NCBI GenBank assembly: GCA_944470555.2
Contig: OX104127.1
Span: 152,845,776 to 152,909,775, forward strand
DNA: 64,000 nt
DNA from: Heterobilharzia americana
Taxonomy: Eukaryota; Platyhelminthes; Trematoda; Strigeidida; Schistosomatidae
Reading direction: 5' to 3'
Shown here: piece by piece, positions 28,930 to 38,479 of the stretch
Position numbering within the stretch: the stretch's first letter is position 1
How the letters are laid out: every line of letters begins with the position of its first letter
Program-made: the position numbers and the translations under genes
The notes under the pieces: model-generated
The model's database searches: none
Seen by the model: only the letters and a program-made list of their open reading frames with translations
What the model was told of the DNA's origin: nothing

Positions 28930-31900
28930 TAATAACAATAATAATAATAATAATAATAATAGTTTTATTCCAAGTAATTTTGATTCAATTTGGAATTCTC
29001 AGCATGTAATATTGCAACATAAATATACTGCTTTACAACATTTTGAATGGTGTAGTATATAGCAATCTAAATTACTTAAATAATATTGATAACGAGGACA
29101 AATGTACATGAATGATTAGTATATTGAAAAGACTGATTATTTAGTGTTACAAAGGTGATAAGTGAGTCCTTTCTGAACCTTTTTTCTTCACATAAGATAC
29201 ACACTAAGCTAAACAGTTAAATTTTTATATTTATTGGTATGAGCATAGAGTCTTAGTGAATTTCTTATTGTCCTCCTTGAGGAAGTACAAGGAGCGAGTT
29301 ATGAACGAAGTGAATGTTCTGCATCATAAAAATGACTGTAGCTAGTTGCCTGCTTGAATTTGAATATCTGTCAACTACAGTGTTAATCATTTGGACCAGA
29401 GTCATACCACCTACCATACTGACAGCTTTTAAAGTCCATCTCAATAGTAGATCGGAAAAGGTTAACGGGAACAATAAAAAAGAATAGACAAATACAGGAG
29501 CTAATAAATTGTAAAGTTAGAGGCTGAGTTATACTACAGAGTCTCACCTTCCTTATGTTCTGCATTAAACGAACATTTTTCTTCAGTCAGTAGGATATGA
29601 AACGACTAACAAAGATCCGAAGAAAAACTTGATTTGATTTCTACAGTAATACCATCAATACATCAGTATGCATGAAACCGGAGCAGCTTATACAAGTTTG
29701 CTTTACGCTTGAGGCTAAAATTAAAAGTCTAATATTTAGTAGGGTTTAGCTTGAGACAATATGATAATTAGTTACAGATTATCACAAGTTTATTGGTTGT
29801 AGAAGTCTTCATTCCCAATCAGGTAATTTAATCCAGCAGCTGATTAGAGAGCTCGACGTAACACCTGATTTTGTTGTTGTTTGGTTGTCTTTTTCACTCG
29901 GTGACAAGTCGTGTTTCTGCAAAAGGAAACTAAATTTCCTTAGTCACTCCCAACTTAACAAATTAAACCAGGATATAATAGTACTTTAGACTCCTTAACT
30001 GCTTATACCAACTAACTATTCTGCGTATGCTTAGTAGCAATTTTATCTTAGTTGATACACTGGATGCACCATACGCTTAAATAGTATTTATTTACTGGAT
30101 AGCTTATCGGACACAAATTATTGTCCATAGTTATATTACGGTAACTCCACATGGTTCTTAAAGTCCTAATTGTTTTTCTTTCTTTGTGATGTGGATAGTA
30201 GAATTTTCTTTATATATAAAGAACCGAGAAGTGATGTCGTTCTTATTATACCCGTATTTGGTATCGATATGAAAAACAAACATCTCTTTGATCCTATTAG
30301 GAGAACTAATTTAGTTTACCAAATTCCTTGCACTGATTAAGATGTCAAAGTAGTTGACCAGGGTCAAGTGGAGCTTCCAAGAAAAAACGTTAGCTAAATC
30401 AATATTAGGAGACCCGTGTAAGATTAAGAATCTAGAGAAAAGCTCTGGTGTATCTATGCCATTCAGTTAGTCGCAAATGAAATTAAATGGGACAGAGTGT
30501 GCAGCTCCTAAAACTTATTTGGATGAAGGAAGAGATTGATTATCGAATCTTCGTTTTAAGAACCAGCACCAAATAGGGGTATAATCGAATAAAAACTACA
30601 TAACTCCTTGTCTTTTTATATATGAAAACTACTAGCCATAGCACAAAGGAGGAGAAAGAAATTATTACTATATAAATCGCGTTTCAACGTTGTTGGGTTA
30701 CGTTGGTGTGTCCGAAACGTAATCCAGTACATATTACTGTTTTGCCGTGTGGTACCTTCAATAACTCAGTTGAAGTGGAATTATATTCTACCGTAGTGTC
30801 CACGCTTTACCGTATTTTTAGTAACTACTTCGCTTAAAGGCTTATCACTCACGTCAGCTTTGTTTATTCGTTACAACGTACCGTATCGCATTATTTAGCG
30901 ACCATTTCTTAAATAATAGTTGTCGTCATTGATAATTGCATTCTCATCTAGATTTTTTCAAATTTTAGTTCGGCTACTTCTGTTACCCAGTCGAACACCA
31001 GGTCATCGTATCTTAGTGAAATAGAAGCTGGACAAGCCTCATTATTTCACTTTTCCACTCGACACATGCAAGTAAATTCAGACCACTCTATGTCTCCCAT
31101 TCCAGTAGCAAAACATTCATCATCAACTATCAAAACCAATCAAATGAATGCAATAAATACAAATGATAATCCTGTATCTCTAAACAACTCATCTCTGACT
31201 AAACATTCAACTGATAATTTATCACTCGTCCCTAAACCTCCTACATTTTTAAATTCACGTACAAACGTACTGGTCAGTAGTTCTAATAATAAATGTCAAT
31301 CAGTGTCTGTCAGCACTGCTCCTATTCCGTCAACATCTCGCACTTACCCAAATGAAACCGGTTCATCAAATGGTAGTTGGAGCCTGGAAGCTATCAATCG
31401 AGTAAAGTCTATTTTGAAACATCATTTGAAGGCTTATGTTTCTTCGCACAGAATTGACAAGGAAACCTGTCGTGATATTTTTCAACGTTCTTGGGCAAAG
31501 GTTAGTCTACTTACAGATTGTATTTCGCTTTTTTGAATTTGATACTATCATATACATATTCACTACAGTTCAGTCTAACAACTTCCCAGATATTCAAACA
31601 TCGATAAGTATAGTGGGATCTGATCGCCAGCCAAATGGTTGGTATTCCACGGAGTAAACCAGTTGGTGTCAGCTACGTCTACCAGTGTTATGTAACCACT
31701 TTTGAGACGTTTCACATGACTTTCTGTTCTTAAAAATTCCTATAAAGTCTGGCTATATATGGAATTGCTATGAAAATATGTTGATACAGAAAAAGGCATT
31801 CTACCTTAAAAAAATTTCAAACAGAATATTTTCAGTGATAATAATCTACTTTTATCTAGAAATGTAAAATATGGGAACCTGAGTGAGATAATAAACAATT

Positions 31901-32308
31901 TTATTTTGTTTAATGTCTCATTATTTAAGCTCCTGTGAATTAGTCTGTGTCTTCTCAAGAATATCCTTTGACTGAGTGAAGGTTTGTACACACTCTCTGT
32001 TGATGCAGTGTAAGTCTGTTTATGCCAATGCAACTCATCTGTATTTCGTGTAACTTCTAAGACTGTGTAAATCTGTTTCTCGGAACTTTTTGTATAAAAC
32101 TGAAATTCCTTACTTTGTTGTAAACTTGACTATTATAATACCATTTTATTAGATTGATCTATGCTATTATTTATTGCATTTAGTATTCAACACATTTTTT
32201 TCCTGTTTTTCTTAGATCATTCGAAAACCAGCCCATAAGGTAAGCGATGAACGCATTGCAAAGTTAGTAGACGATTATGTTCAATATTTTTTTAAACATA
32301 AAACATAG
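7392..32308 (+). CDS. PHRF1: PHRF1-like PHD-finger protein (7 exons visible, 5' end missing)
   Basis: Joined exons: 7392-8012, 8124-8252, 20005-20522, 23651-23781, 27067-27153, 30969-31500, 32216-32308. Every junction is GT-AG and the phases agree (0,0,0,2,2,0), apart from one internal frame problem near 20357-20439. About 693 residues are visible. In order: a C4HC3 PHD finger (visible residues 22-66), Arg- and Ser-rich linkers, a Lys/Arg-rich stretch, a short acidic segment, a Ser/Thr/Asn-rich region and a helical C-terminus ending in a stop. This order, and the C-terminal module above all, resembles animal PHRF1. In vertebrates PHRF1 is a nuclear RING-PHD protein tied to RNA polymerase II and DNA repair. 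The RING finger, expected before the PHD, is not seen; its exons probably lie upstream of base 1. Introns are long and full of LINE debris. Orthology is inferred from layout and motifs, not from a search. Confidence 0.82.
8124..8252 (+). CDS. PHRF1: PHRF1-like exon, Asn/Ser-rich linker
   Basis: This 43-codon phase-0 exon lies between a TTTTCTAG acceptor and a GTAACA donor, after an intron of only 111 nt. It encodes an Asn/Ser-rich linker that begins TNQPVSFRLGR and has no domain. The short preceding intron and matching phases support it. The exact 3' end is less sure because the frame stays open to 8495. Confidence 0.7.
8253..11629 (+). other. First part of the 11.7-kb intron of gene 1
   Basis: No coding signal recognised. 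Open frames on both strands at 9869-10115 overlap each other and have no domain. 10738-10842 has A-box-like (TGACCCAACGG) and B-box-like (AGTTCAAACC) motifs too far apart for a tRNA gene; this may be another worn SINE. Confidence 0.5.
11630..14290 (+). mobile_element. LINE family A, full-length but heavily decayed, in intron
   Basis: In order: an EN piece (FVIFAYAPAAWSLDE near 11755, then VVSGYFDAELGRLSQAER near 11856), linker at 12100-12650, RT at 12690-13550, ORF end and 3' UTR. RT signs: FQERGISMTNSVSKI, then QTGFRTGFGCIDPI, the catalytic YADDILLLSEDAD (13385-13423), TYLGGRVNPG, VLLYGCETW. The end reads LVGDPRGYGSE-like sequence and the family 3' terminus near 14225-14260. Many stops and frameshifts. 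It lies in sense orientation inside the gene 1 intron. Confidence 0.82.
14291..17196. other. Intron sequence, mostly unassigned
   Basis: AT-rich. Only 16790-17130 shows a weak trace of a LINE RT C-terminus (CFHRFTYLDRCV), too decayed to delimit. No exon with splice sites was found. Confidence 0.4.
17197..17250. repeat. (AT)27 microsatellite
   Basis: Uninterrupted AT dinucleotides over 54 bases. Self-complementary, so it can form a hairpin or cruciform. Likely length-polymorphic. Confidence 0.98.
17788..17885 (-). mobile_element. tRNA-derived SINE-like repeat, copy 2
   Basis: On the minus strand the head reads GGGACTCATTGGTCTA (A-box-like) and then TATTCAAATCCCG (B-box-like). It continues CTACATCTACCGAAGTTCGG, closely matching the segment after the B box in the copy at 21600-21750. 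In the plus-strand intron it lies antisense. Confidence 0.6.
18190..19620 (+). mobile_element. RTE-type LINE fragment (EN to start of RT)
   Basis: Frames with stops read CYAPTNNAD at about 18270, then MGNMNAKLGAGNTGKEL (EN motif), DEMNENGELFANFCAFNDL, TKNQIDFISI, a linker including EELSTTYKALDKVVRKSA, and the RT start GKAGGPDGIPPEVLRTDAG near 19460. It ends in LLQKVWKEGR and is then truncated. Parallel wording with the RTE element at 35541-38460 shows it is the same family. It is truncated at both ends and in sense orientation within gene 1. Confidence 0.85.
20005..20522 (+). CDS. PHRF1: PHRF1-like exon, SDSE repeats and basic stretch, with frame break
   Basis: The exon starts after a CTGTTCAG acceptor and ends at a GTGAGT donor at 20523. 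The first part reads Ser/Asp/Glu motifs (SSSDSESDD, SGESDSEGS, ESDSD) and is then Ser/Thr-rich. The in-frame reading stops at 20437-20439. Shifting by two bases opens a Lys/Arg-rich stretch of about 45 residues (it includes KRKLSRKKPRKRQ) that runs in phase 0 to the donor. In that frame a TGA at 20352-20354 blocks reading further upstream, so the switch must fall between about 20355 and 20439. Removing 20357-20385 (GT...CACAG, 29 nt) restores one open frame. A small indel, genomic or from assembly, is the alternative. The basic stretch could be a nuclear localisation signal. Confidence 0.8.
20357..20385 (+). other. Candidate 29-nt micro-intron (or frameshift site) in the PHRF1-like gene
   Basis: The segment starts GTTATG and ends GTACACAG. 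Its length (2 mod 3) is exactly what is needed to pass from the upstream Ser-rich frame to the downstream basic frame. Very small introns are known in schistosome genes, though this donor is weak. It is not proven; a one- or two-base indel explains the same pattern. Confidence 0.4.
21600..21750 (-). mobile_element. tRNA-derived SINE-like repeat, copy 3
   Basis: The minus strand reads GTGGCTCATGGGTTTAAGTA (A-box TGGCTCATGGG) and then CACTAGTCCGAACACTCC (degenerate B-box). It continues TACACCTACGAAGGTTTGGG, shared with copy 2, and a tail shared with copy 1 (plus strand GTGCAGTAGGCGATGAGCCA). It is the most complete of the three copies. Confidence 0.62.
22290..22490 (+). mobile_element. LINE family A endonuclease fragment
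   Basis: Reads LDESKDEFQHHLSDP and then YNGGHLLQLCTDHLFVASTQF, matching the EN blocks of the copy at 1940-4790 (KDEFYHQLSDLLN; NGGRLSQLCEDHNLFLAST). Short and isolated. Confidence 0.65.
23651..23781 (+). CDS. PHRF1: PHRF1-like exon, Ser/Pro-rich
   Basis: This 131-nt exon has a CATATTCAG acceptor and a GTATGT donor. It enters in phase 0 and leaves in phase 2. It encodes a segment that starts ARLSVSLSSNSPRPS and includes LPKLSILG. The latter is reminiscent of the short conserved LSLFG-type block between the basic region and the acidic region in animal PHRF1. The assignment rests on phase, splice sites and position between better-supported exons. Confidence 0.72.
23782..25499 (+). other. Gene 1 intron, nothing recognised
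   Basis: AT-rich, without an exon or repeat that I can name. Frames at 25089-25328 lack a domain. Confidence 0.5.
25500..26400 (-). mobile_element. LINE family A copy with internal deletion
   Basis: Minus strand: EN at about 26330-26130 reads YITREFYQKLTILRQKAKRP and then TVIITGEFNAQL. Further down, 25800-25500 carries the ORF end and 3' UTR, including GATGCACTTGTGTACATTG shared with the 3' end at 5200-5509. The RT core is missing between them. It lies antisense in an intron of gene 1. Confidence 0.6.
27067..27153 (+). CDS. PHRF1: PHRF1-like exon, acidic segment
   Basis: This 87-nt exon enters in phase 2 after TTTACAG and leaves in phase 2 at GTAAGT. The split codon from the previous exon gives Asn, followed by FRLIVDEDNDDGS. 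The acidic DEDNDD cluster after the preceding block fits the PHRF1 order. A second acceptor 6 nt further in (TTTCAG) would delete two residues and keep the frame. Confidence 0.72.
27813..27860. repeat. (AT)24 microsatellite
   Basis: 48 bases of perfect AT repeat in an intron. Confidence 0.98.
28894..28961. repeat. (AAT)n microsatellite with two AAC interruptions
   Basis: 68 bases of TAA/AAT triplets interrupted twice by AAC. It gives a spurious poly-Asn reading frame. Such triplet runs also form RTE 3' tails, but no RTE sequence is seen beside it. Confidence 0.97.
30969..31500 (+). CDS. PHRF1: PHRF1-like exon, disordered region and start of C-terminal module
   Basis: This 532-nt exon starts after AAATTTTAG and ends at GTTAGT. 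It first encodes a low-complexity Ser/Thr/Asn/Pro-rich region. It ends with a helix-forming Lys/Arg-rich segment (AINRVKSILKHHLKAY, then IDKETCRDIFQRSWAK). This segment continues without a phase break into the last exon and forms the first half of the conserved C-terminal module of PHRF1-type proteins. Confidence 0.82.
32216..32308 (+). CDS. PHRF1: PHRF1-like terminal exon with stop
   Basis: The 30 codons plus TAG (32306-32308) follow a TTTTTCTTAG acceptor in phase 0. The peptide begins IIRKPAHKVSDERIAKLVDD and is the second helical half of the C-terminal module. Its layout (KI..K, then hydrophobic-rich VAKLV..YV and a basic end) matches the end of animal PHRF1. No strong AATAAA sits close by: the nearest candidates are ATTAAA at 32980 and AATAAA at 33053, so the 3' UTR may be long. 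Confidence 0.85.
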   Translation: MIRKPAHKVSDERIAKLVDDYVQYFFKHKT

Positions 32309-33750
32309 AATTCACCACTTTGTTTATATATTTGTATATTTTATCTGCTGTTTACTTTTCCTAGATGAAAACCTCTTTATCCCTGTCTTGTTTATATGTG
32401 ATTGTGAAATTTATTGAACTCTCTTAGTGTTAATACATCGTTTGAAATGTGTTTTTTCGTTGGCACTAACTTTCAAATCCAATTACGTATACGCACTGTA
32501 ACAAACTTTGAAGATATTCTTAGATGGTCTTTAATGCATTAATTTTCTTCTTAGTGATTACCTAAGTGTTCATGCCACATGTATCCTGAAGCAAGTCCAG
32601 TGTATTTACTCATGGGTGGGGGCAGCAGCTTTTTGGAAACATTTTCCAGTCAAGACTACTTCCTACGTACACTTGTTTGGCCTTTGTACGTTAGCTCTTC
32701 ACCTAATCAAGAAAGGAACCTTTATTTGATTCACTGTGAAAAAGTGTGCAGTGTAATGATTAGTGTAGCGTATCAAGTTTTTGTATAACTGACGCTTAAT
32801 TTTCAGCCCGACAGTTGTATTGATAAGGTTGATCAAAAGCATTTGCTATTATAAGGAAAACGAGTAGTTTATATTACGGGATTTTGAGCGAAGGCGAATC
32901 GTAATTAAGCCAAGTTGTTAGCTTTATTCCTGCCACAGTTAAGGCTAAAATCACAAGCATATGATCCACTGTACATCAAATTAAAAACTGATGATCCCCA
33001 AAATACCAACTAAGTAATGCATTTTTAAAAGTACGCTGAAATTGGTAACAAAAATAAATATTTGATAATGTTATTTCGCTCATTGCAGATGACGTATTCT
33101 TAAGACCAATCTATCCCTTACCAGGGATCAAATATTGTAGTTAGAAAGTGGGTTCGTAACGGTCAGGAAGTACTTGATGTCTTTTCCCGAGCTGCGACAC
33201 ATTTCGAGGGCTGCATGATATCAAGGTACTCAACTAAGGTCACTATCATACTAGTTTAGGAAATAAGTTGTCAAATAAACTAATGGTAATAATACTTGCT
33301 TAACCGTATGCGGCTTCATTTTTATGCTGACCAAGAAAGTTATGGTTCAACTCAAATTTCCTTGTGATGATTGTATTGCAATGAAACGAGAAGAAAGAAG
33401 GAATGTTTATTGTTAACAAGTGGTACAGTAGTCGTTAAATATGGTACACCTTGCACTAAGACAGTCATTTGCAAAACGTACTTCATTTCCTCTTCTGCTT
33501 CTCTCTTGATTTGCTCTTCATACGCCCGCGTTGTATCTTCCGTTTCTCTTGGCAGGATTCTTACCCATAGCTGGTAATTCCCTCTGATTTCTGCCACCTC
33601 AACATATACTACTTATGTCCATTCTTATCAGCAACGCCCACTACAGTAGTACCTATAACTGATTGTTGTATTTTTTGCTGTTTCTCTAGTATATTTTACT
33701 AACAAGTATATGTAAAAAGGATAGAATGAGTCTTAACCTGAAAAACACCC
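32309..33750. other. 3' flank of gene 1, nothing recognised
   Basis: Contains the presumed 3' UTR and intergenic DNA. Opposite-strand open frames at 33352-33597 have no domain. Polyadenylation candidates are ATTAAA at 32980 and AATAAA at 33053. Confidence 0.4.
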
Positions 33751-35540
33751 AACCGATAGCTGCTAACTCGATGTGGTGGTCGAGCTTGCATATTACAATG
33801 AATTAACGAGCTATGTTGTTGGAACGCTTGTTCCTTCAAGGTCCTGTCATTTCAGGAAGGTCAATTGGACAGTGTTTAGACGAAAAGCAGTCATCGTTAT
33901 AGTGTAAATGGCTAGACTACGATAGGGTTTCGGGGCGAAATCGTACTGCTAACTGGACGGGACGTGATAAAAATATGGCATTTTTTGCAATCTCTGCTTA
34001 CTTACCCAATGACTACAGTTGGGATGATTTCTACGGAAAACTCTACTTCCCCCCTGGAAGCCAAATGCTCAGACTGGGTTGCTGCGGCAGGGGATTCCTA
34101 TGCAAAAGTGGGCAAGCTTAGTCGAGCAGAAAGGCACTTTCGAAATCCTCCCCTAACGAACAAATAACGGCGATCGCCTGCCACAACTGTGCTCAGACTA
34201 CCACCCATTTCTGACCAACGCGAACTTCGAAGATAATGACAGACGTCTGACGTGGAGTCCACAGAATTCAACTGAACAGTGAACACAGAACATATTGTTT
34301 TCAGTTATCTCTGAAGGGAGTTTGTGGATGATTACCGCTCCTTCCGAAGCACGTGTTTATCTGCGTCTCATTAGACGTTTGGAAACTATATAGCAGCAAG
34401 AAAATGAGGCTGGTTTCAGTGAGAAACCGACTAGGCAATTCACAGGAACAGAACAGCATCACTCATCTAAAAGGAGCTTTTTGCTATCGTCCGTTGGCTG
34501 TAAAAACAGCACTAAAGACAATAGCTGAGTCTCAGAAAGTGGTTAGAAAGAACCACTGCATTTCAGTAGTCTTTTCTTCATTGTTGAATGCATGCAAACG
34601 CATCCCTTTGGGCTGCGAATACAATGAGGAGCGTAAGCAACTCAAATTTAGGCTGACAAAGGGTCTACGCAGTTACCACGAAAAGTGGCAGGTAGCTAAA
34701 GCTCAAGAGATGGAAAAGGTAGTGGCAATAAGTAACATTAGACAGTTTTTTAGACTTATCAAGGAAACGGGTGAAAAGATCAGTCGTTAGTAAGGTTATG
34801 GCGTATAAGGATGGGTCTCTAATCCACCGACAGGAGAGACGACTGAAGCGATGAGCCGAACAGTTCAACTAACCTGCTGGTATTCCGTTGCCCTGAATCC
34901 AGTTGCACCTAGAATGGGACGCCCAACACTTGCACGAGTCAGAAAGCTGTAGGTAATCTGGAACTAAAAAGGGAACCAGACTGACTATCACCAGAGGAAT
35001 TTAAAGTTGATTGCGATTATTGGTCAGGTTAAACGAAGGGTTGACTAGTGCGTAAGAGTGTGATGTAACCCTATCTAACTGGCTTCGATCACTGGTTGTC
35101 CCAGTCTTCAAGAAAGGTGAGAATTTGTATTGTTATGACTACAGCGGAATCAACTGGACGAAAATAATGTCCAAAATTTCAGGTTACATTACCGTCATTT
35201 ATCTTGGTGGGAATTGGAAACAGCAAACTGGAAAAAGCCGGGCAAGTCATGTGTGTCGACCTGATAATCGCATTCTACTGGGTTCTGGAACTCAGGCAGA
35301 CTTATCGATGCCTGACATTAATTATATTTTCTTCCTGAAGGTAGCCTGTCGGACGAGAGGTTTTATGGCAGTGCCACACTGTTAGGGGGTGCCGCATAGG
35401 TACATCACGCTGCCAAGTCCTCAGCATCCATAGGCGTGTTAGAGCTTATGTTGAAGTGTCACAAAACGTTTCTATGTCAAGTGGTGTTCTTCGAGAATAT
35501 TCTGTTCTGTAGTTCGCTTCGTTCTGCTTACTCCTGTGAT
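33751..35540 (+). mobile_element. LINE family A copy, truncated in RT by RTE element
   Basis: 5' section 33751-33962 is shared with 50990-51200. Next come EN traces (TTVGMISTENSTS, then GDRLPQLCSDYHPF near 34175), then a fairly intact linker at 34353-34790 (NACKRIPLGCEYNEERKQLKF, then IRQFFRLIKETGEK). The RT start follows, and then RT pieces to VRAYVEVSQNVSMSSGVL. The copy breaks off at 35540 exactly where the RTE (ATT)n tail begins. Confidence 0.78.
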
Positions 35541-38460
35541 TTATTATTATTATTATTATTATTAGTCCCTTGGGTTCCTAATGGAACATAGGGCTTCAGT
35601 AGCACGTCTCCAGTGAACTCTGTTCGCCGAAATCTTTTGAACCTGGCTCCACGACAGCCCACAAGCTCTCATTTCCTCCCCGCACGATCTCCTCCATGTC
35701 ACCCTTGGACGTCCAACTCGTCGCTTCCCATGGGGATTCCACTCGAGGGCCTGACGCGTGATGTCCCCAGTCGGCTTTCTCAGTGTATGCCCAATCCATC
35801 TCCACTTCCTTCCACTGCATATTTGTTGAGCGATAGGTTCTTGGTTGGTCCGTTCCCAGAGCTCCTTGTTGCTTATTCTTTCTGGCCATCTGATCTTCAG
35901 TAACGAACCAGCGTAAGCAGTTGTTGATGAATGTCTGTAGTTTATTGGAAATGCCTTTCGTAACGCGCCAAGTCTCTGAACCATACAGAAGCACTGACTT
36001 GACGTTGGTGTTGAAAATCTGGATCTTGTTTATGTGACATCAGGCACAAGTCATCGGCGAAATCCAGATCTTCTAGGTTCTTTTCCGCAGTCCAGTGTAT
36101 CTCCCTCTTCTCGCTCCCCACTGTTTGCTGCATGATCCAGTCGGCCACAATCAGGAATATCATTGGGGATAATAGGCAACCTTGTTTCGCTCCTGTCTTC
36201 ACTTCAAAATCATCACTGAGCTTCCCATTGTGAATTACTTGGCATGTGGAGTCTTCATACAGTTGTTGAATGAGGTTGATTAGGGTTTGTGGTATTCCGT
36301 AGTGTTGAAGCAACTGTCACATTACCTCTTGGTCGACGCTGTCGAAGGCCTTTTCAAAATCGGTAAAGTTGAGGTAGAGAGTTGACTGCCATTCTATACT
36401 CTGTTCTATGATGATACGAAGCGTTACAATTTGGTCAGCACATGATTTGTACTTCCTGAATCCAGCTAGTCTGTTCCGGTCGTAGTTTTGAATCCAGTGC
36501 ATCCTTTAGCCCCTCCAGTATGATGCGACATAATATTTTGCTTGGGGTGGACAGGAGAGTGATTCCGTTCCAGTTCTTGCGAACACTGAGGTCTCCCTTC
36601 TTCGGCAGTTTGACAAGGTAACCCTTCTTCCAATCGCCAGGTACCTTCTCTTCCTTCCACACCTTCTGCAATAGTGGTGTGGTGTGAGCATGTCCGCTGT
36701 TGTCTCTGCATCTGTTTCCAGTGCTTCTGGTGGGATTCCATCTGGTCCTGCTGCTTTCCCACATTTCAGTAGCTTTTTGGCCTTCAGGACTTCCATTTTC
36801 GCTGGAGGATTTATGTTCACTTGTAATTCAGCGGCTGCAGGCGGTGGTCGATTCAAGAGCTTCTTGAAGTGGTCGGCCCATTGTTTCCTTTGTTTCTCTT
36901 CTTTGATAATTAAATTTCCTTCTTCATCTTTTATTGGTTTCGTCTGCGTTGATCTCCCAGATAGCAACCTGGTTATTTGATACAATGTCGTCAGGTCTCT
37001 CTTACCTGCAGCCTGTTCTGCTTCACTTGCCAGTGTTTCGTAGAAGTGTCTTTTGTCTTTGCGTGCACTCTTCTTCACTTCTTTGTCTAATGTTTTATAC
37101 ATTGTGCTCAGTTCCTCTTGTCGTTGAGCATCCTTGCACTGGTTTATCTTCTGCTTCACCATCCTCCTCTCCCTTCTCTATCAGCTTCCAGGTATCCGTC
37201 GAGATCCATTCCTTGTCGTGTTTCTTCTTCTTCCTTCCTAATATTGTTGTGCAGGTTTCTTTCCACATAGCTTTCAAAGACTTCCAGTGTTCTTCCACAC
37301 AGGTTTCTTCAGGGATGTCCCTCGATGTCTCCCATTTTGTCTTGATGGCTGCCTTGAAGATCTCCTTTGTAGTTTCATCCTTCAGTTTCCGAGTGTTGTA
37401 CTTGAATTGAGGTCTATCACCAGCTTCCTTGAAGGCTTTTAACTTGATTTTGAAAGTTCTTTGCACTAGATAGTGGTCTGAACCTACATCTGCTCCTCTT
37501 CTTGACCTTGTGTTAAGTAAACTGCGTCTCCATTTTCTTGAGATTGAGATAAAGTCGATTTGATTTTTAGTGTGTCCATCTGGTGAAGTCCATGTCGCTT
37601 TGTGGATATCTTTGTGCTTGAACACACTGCCTCCAATCACCAAATCGTTGAATGCACAGAATTCTGCAAACAATTCTCCATTCTCATTCATTTCACCTAG
37701 TGCCTCTCGACCCATGGTTAGTTCTCTTCCTGTGTTGTCCCCTCCCAGTTTGGCATTCATGTCGCCCATTAGAATTTTGATATCGCCAACTGACGTCTTG
37801 TTCAGTGTTGATTGTAGTTGTCTGTAGAATCCCTCCTTCTCTTGATGTGCATTATTTGTAGGTGCATAACATTGTATGATTGTGACCTTTCTTCCTTTTG
37901 AGTTGAAACCATCTTGTTGTCATGATCCTGGAGGAGATTGGTTCCCACTGCATGAGAGACAGCCTTCGATGCTGTTGGGGACATCATGATAGCCACTCCC
38001 TCGGTGTGCTCGTGGTTGGCGTCTGGGTGACCGGAGTAGATTATTGATTCTCCAGTTGACAGTTTGGAGAGTCCACTCCCATTCCATCTGCTTTCGCGAA
38101 TCCCAAGCACTTCGATGTGATACCTTCTCATCTCCTTTGCAATCTGGGATGCCTTACTGGGTTCAAACATCGTGCGGACATTCCATGTCCCCACGTTTAC
38201 TTTCGCTTTCATCGAGAGAAGACACATCGGCCAATTGGCTTCCCGAAGGCTTTCACCAAATGGCGTCATTTCGCCTCTCCGATTCCAGCGGGGAATAAGT
38301 TTGTTTTCATTTTTTATATTTTGTTTGTGCTTTGAAGTTTCTTTAGCGGTTAGATTTGTTTTACGGGGTAGGGTTGCTAGCCCTATGCCCAACCTTCCCT
38401 CTTTACCCGGGCTTAGGACCGGCTAGTAACTAGTAAACTAGTTAACCAGGCGAGGTTGCT
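35541..38460 (-). mobile_element. RTE-type LINE (SR2-like), EN-RT element with (AAT)n tail, dead
   Basis: Minus strand, 5' near 38460 and 3' at 35541. It has a short 5' region, one long EN-RT open frame, almost no 3' UTR and a (AAT)n tail (35542-35564), as is typical of the RTE clade. EN: VNVGTWNVRTMFEPSKASQI, then VLGIRESRWNGSG, MGDMNAKLGGDNTGREL, NQIDFISISRKWRRS. RT: GKAAGPDGIPPEALETDA, then TDFEKAFDSVDQEV, LDFADDLCLMSHK. C-terminus: LLYGSETWRVTKGI, then GRPRVTWRRSCGEEM. The exact 5' end is not fixed. Confidence 0.9.
35560..38392 (-). pseudogene. Broken ORF2 (endonuclease-reverse transcriptase) of the RTE element
   Basis: The reading needs several repairs, so it cannot make protein. There are frame changes near 37900 (after the N-terminal EN), 37160 (EN-RT linker), 36685 (after the GPDGIPPEAL block), 36480 and 35905. 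An in-frame TGA lies at 36317-36319 just after DSVDQEVM. An apparent deletion of the RT thumb lies near 36030, where MSHK runs straight into the region before VLLYGSETW. The catalytic FADD box survives. The natural stop is formed by the first TAA of the tail. Pieces between breaks stay long (up to 224 codons), so the insertion is younger than most LINE copies here. Confidence 0.85.
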
Positions 38461-38479
38461 CCAGTCAGGTAGATTATTT

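Larger units (their letters stand above)
27154..30968 (+). other. Gene 1 intron with microsatellites
   Basis: 3.8-kb AT-rich intron. Apart from the (AT)n and (AAT)n runs I see no repeat family, exon or RNA gene. Confidence 0.6.

Noticed and set aside
28802..29062. 86-codon frame with a poly-Asn run
   Set aside because: Produced by the (AAT)n microsatellite.
36684..37410. Plus-strand open frames of 98 and 158 codons
   Set aside because: Antisense shadows of the RTE ORF2 on the minus strand.
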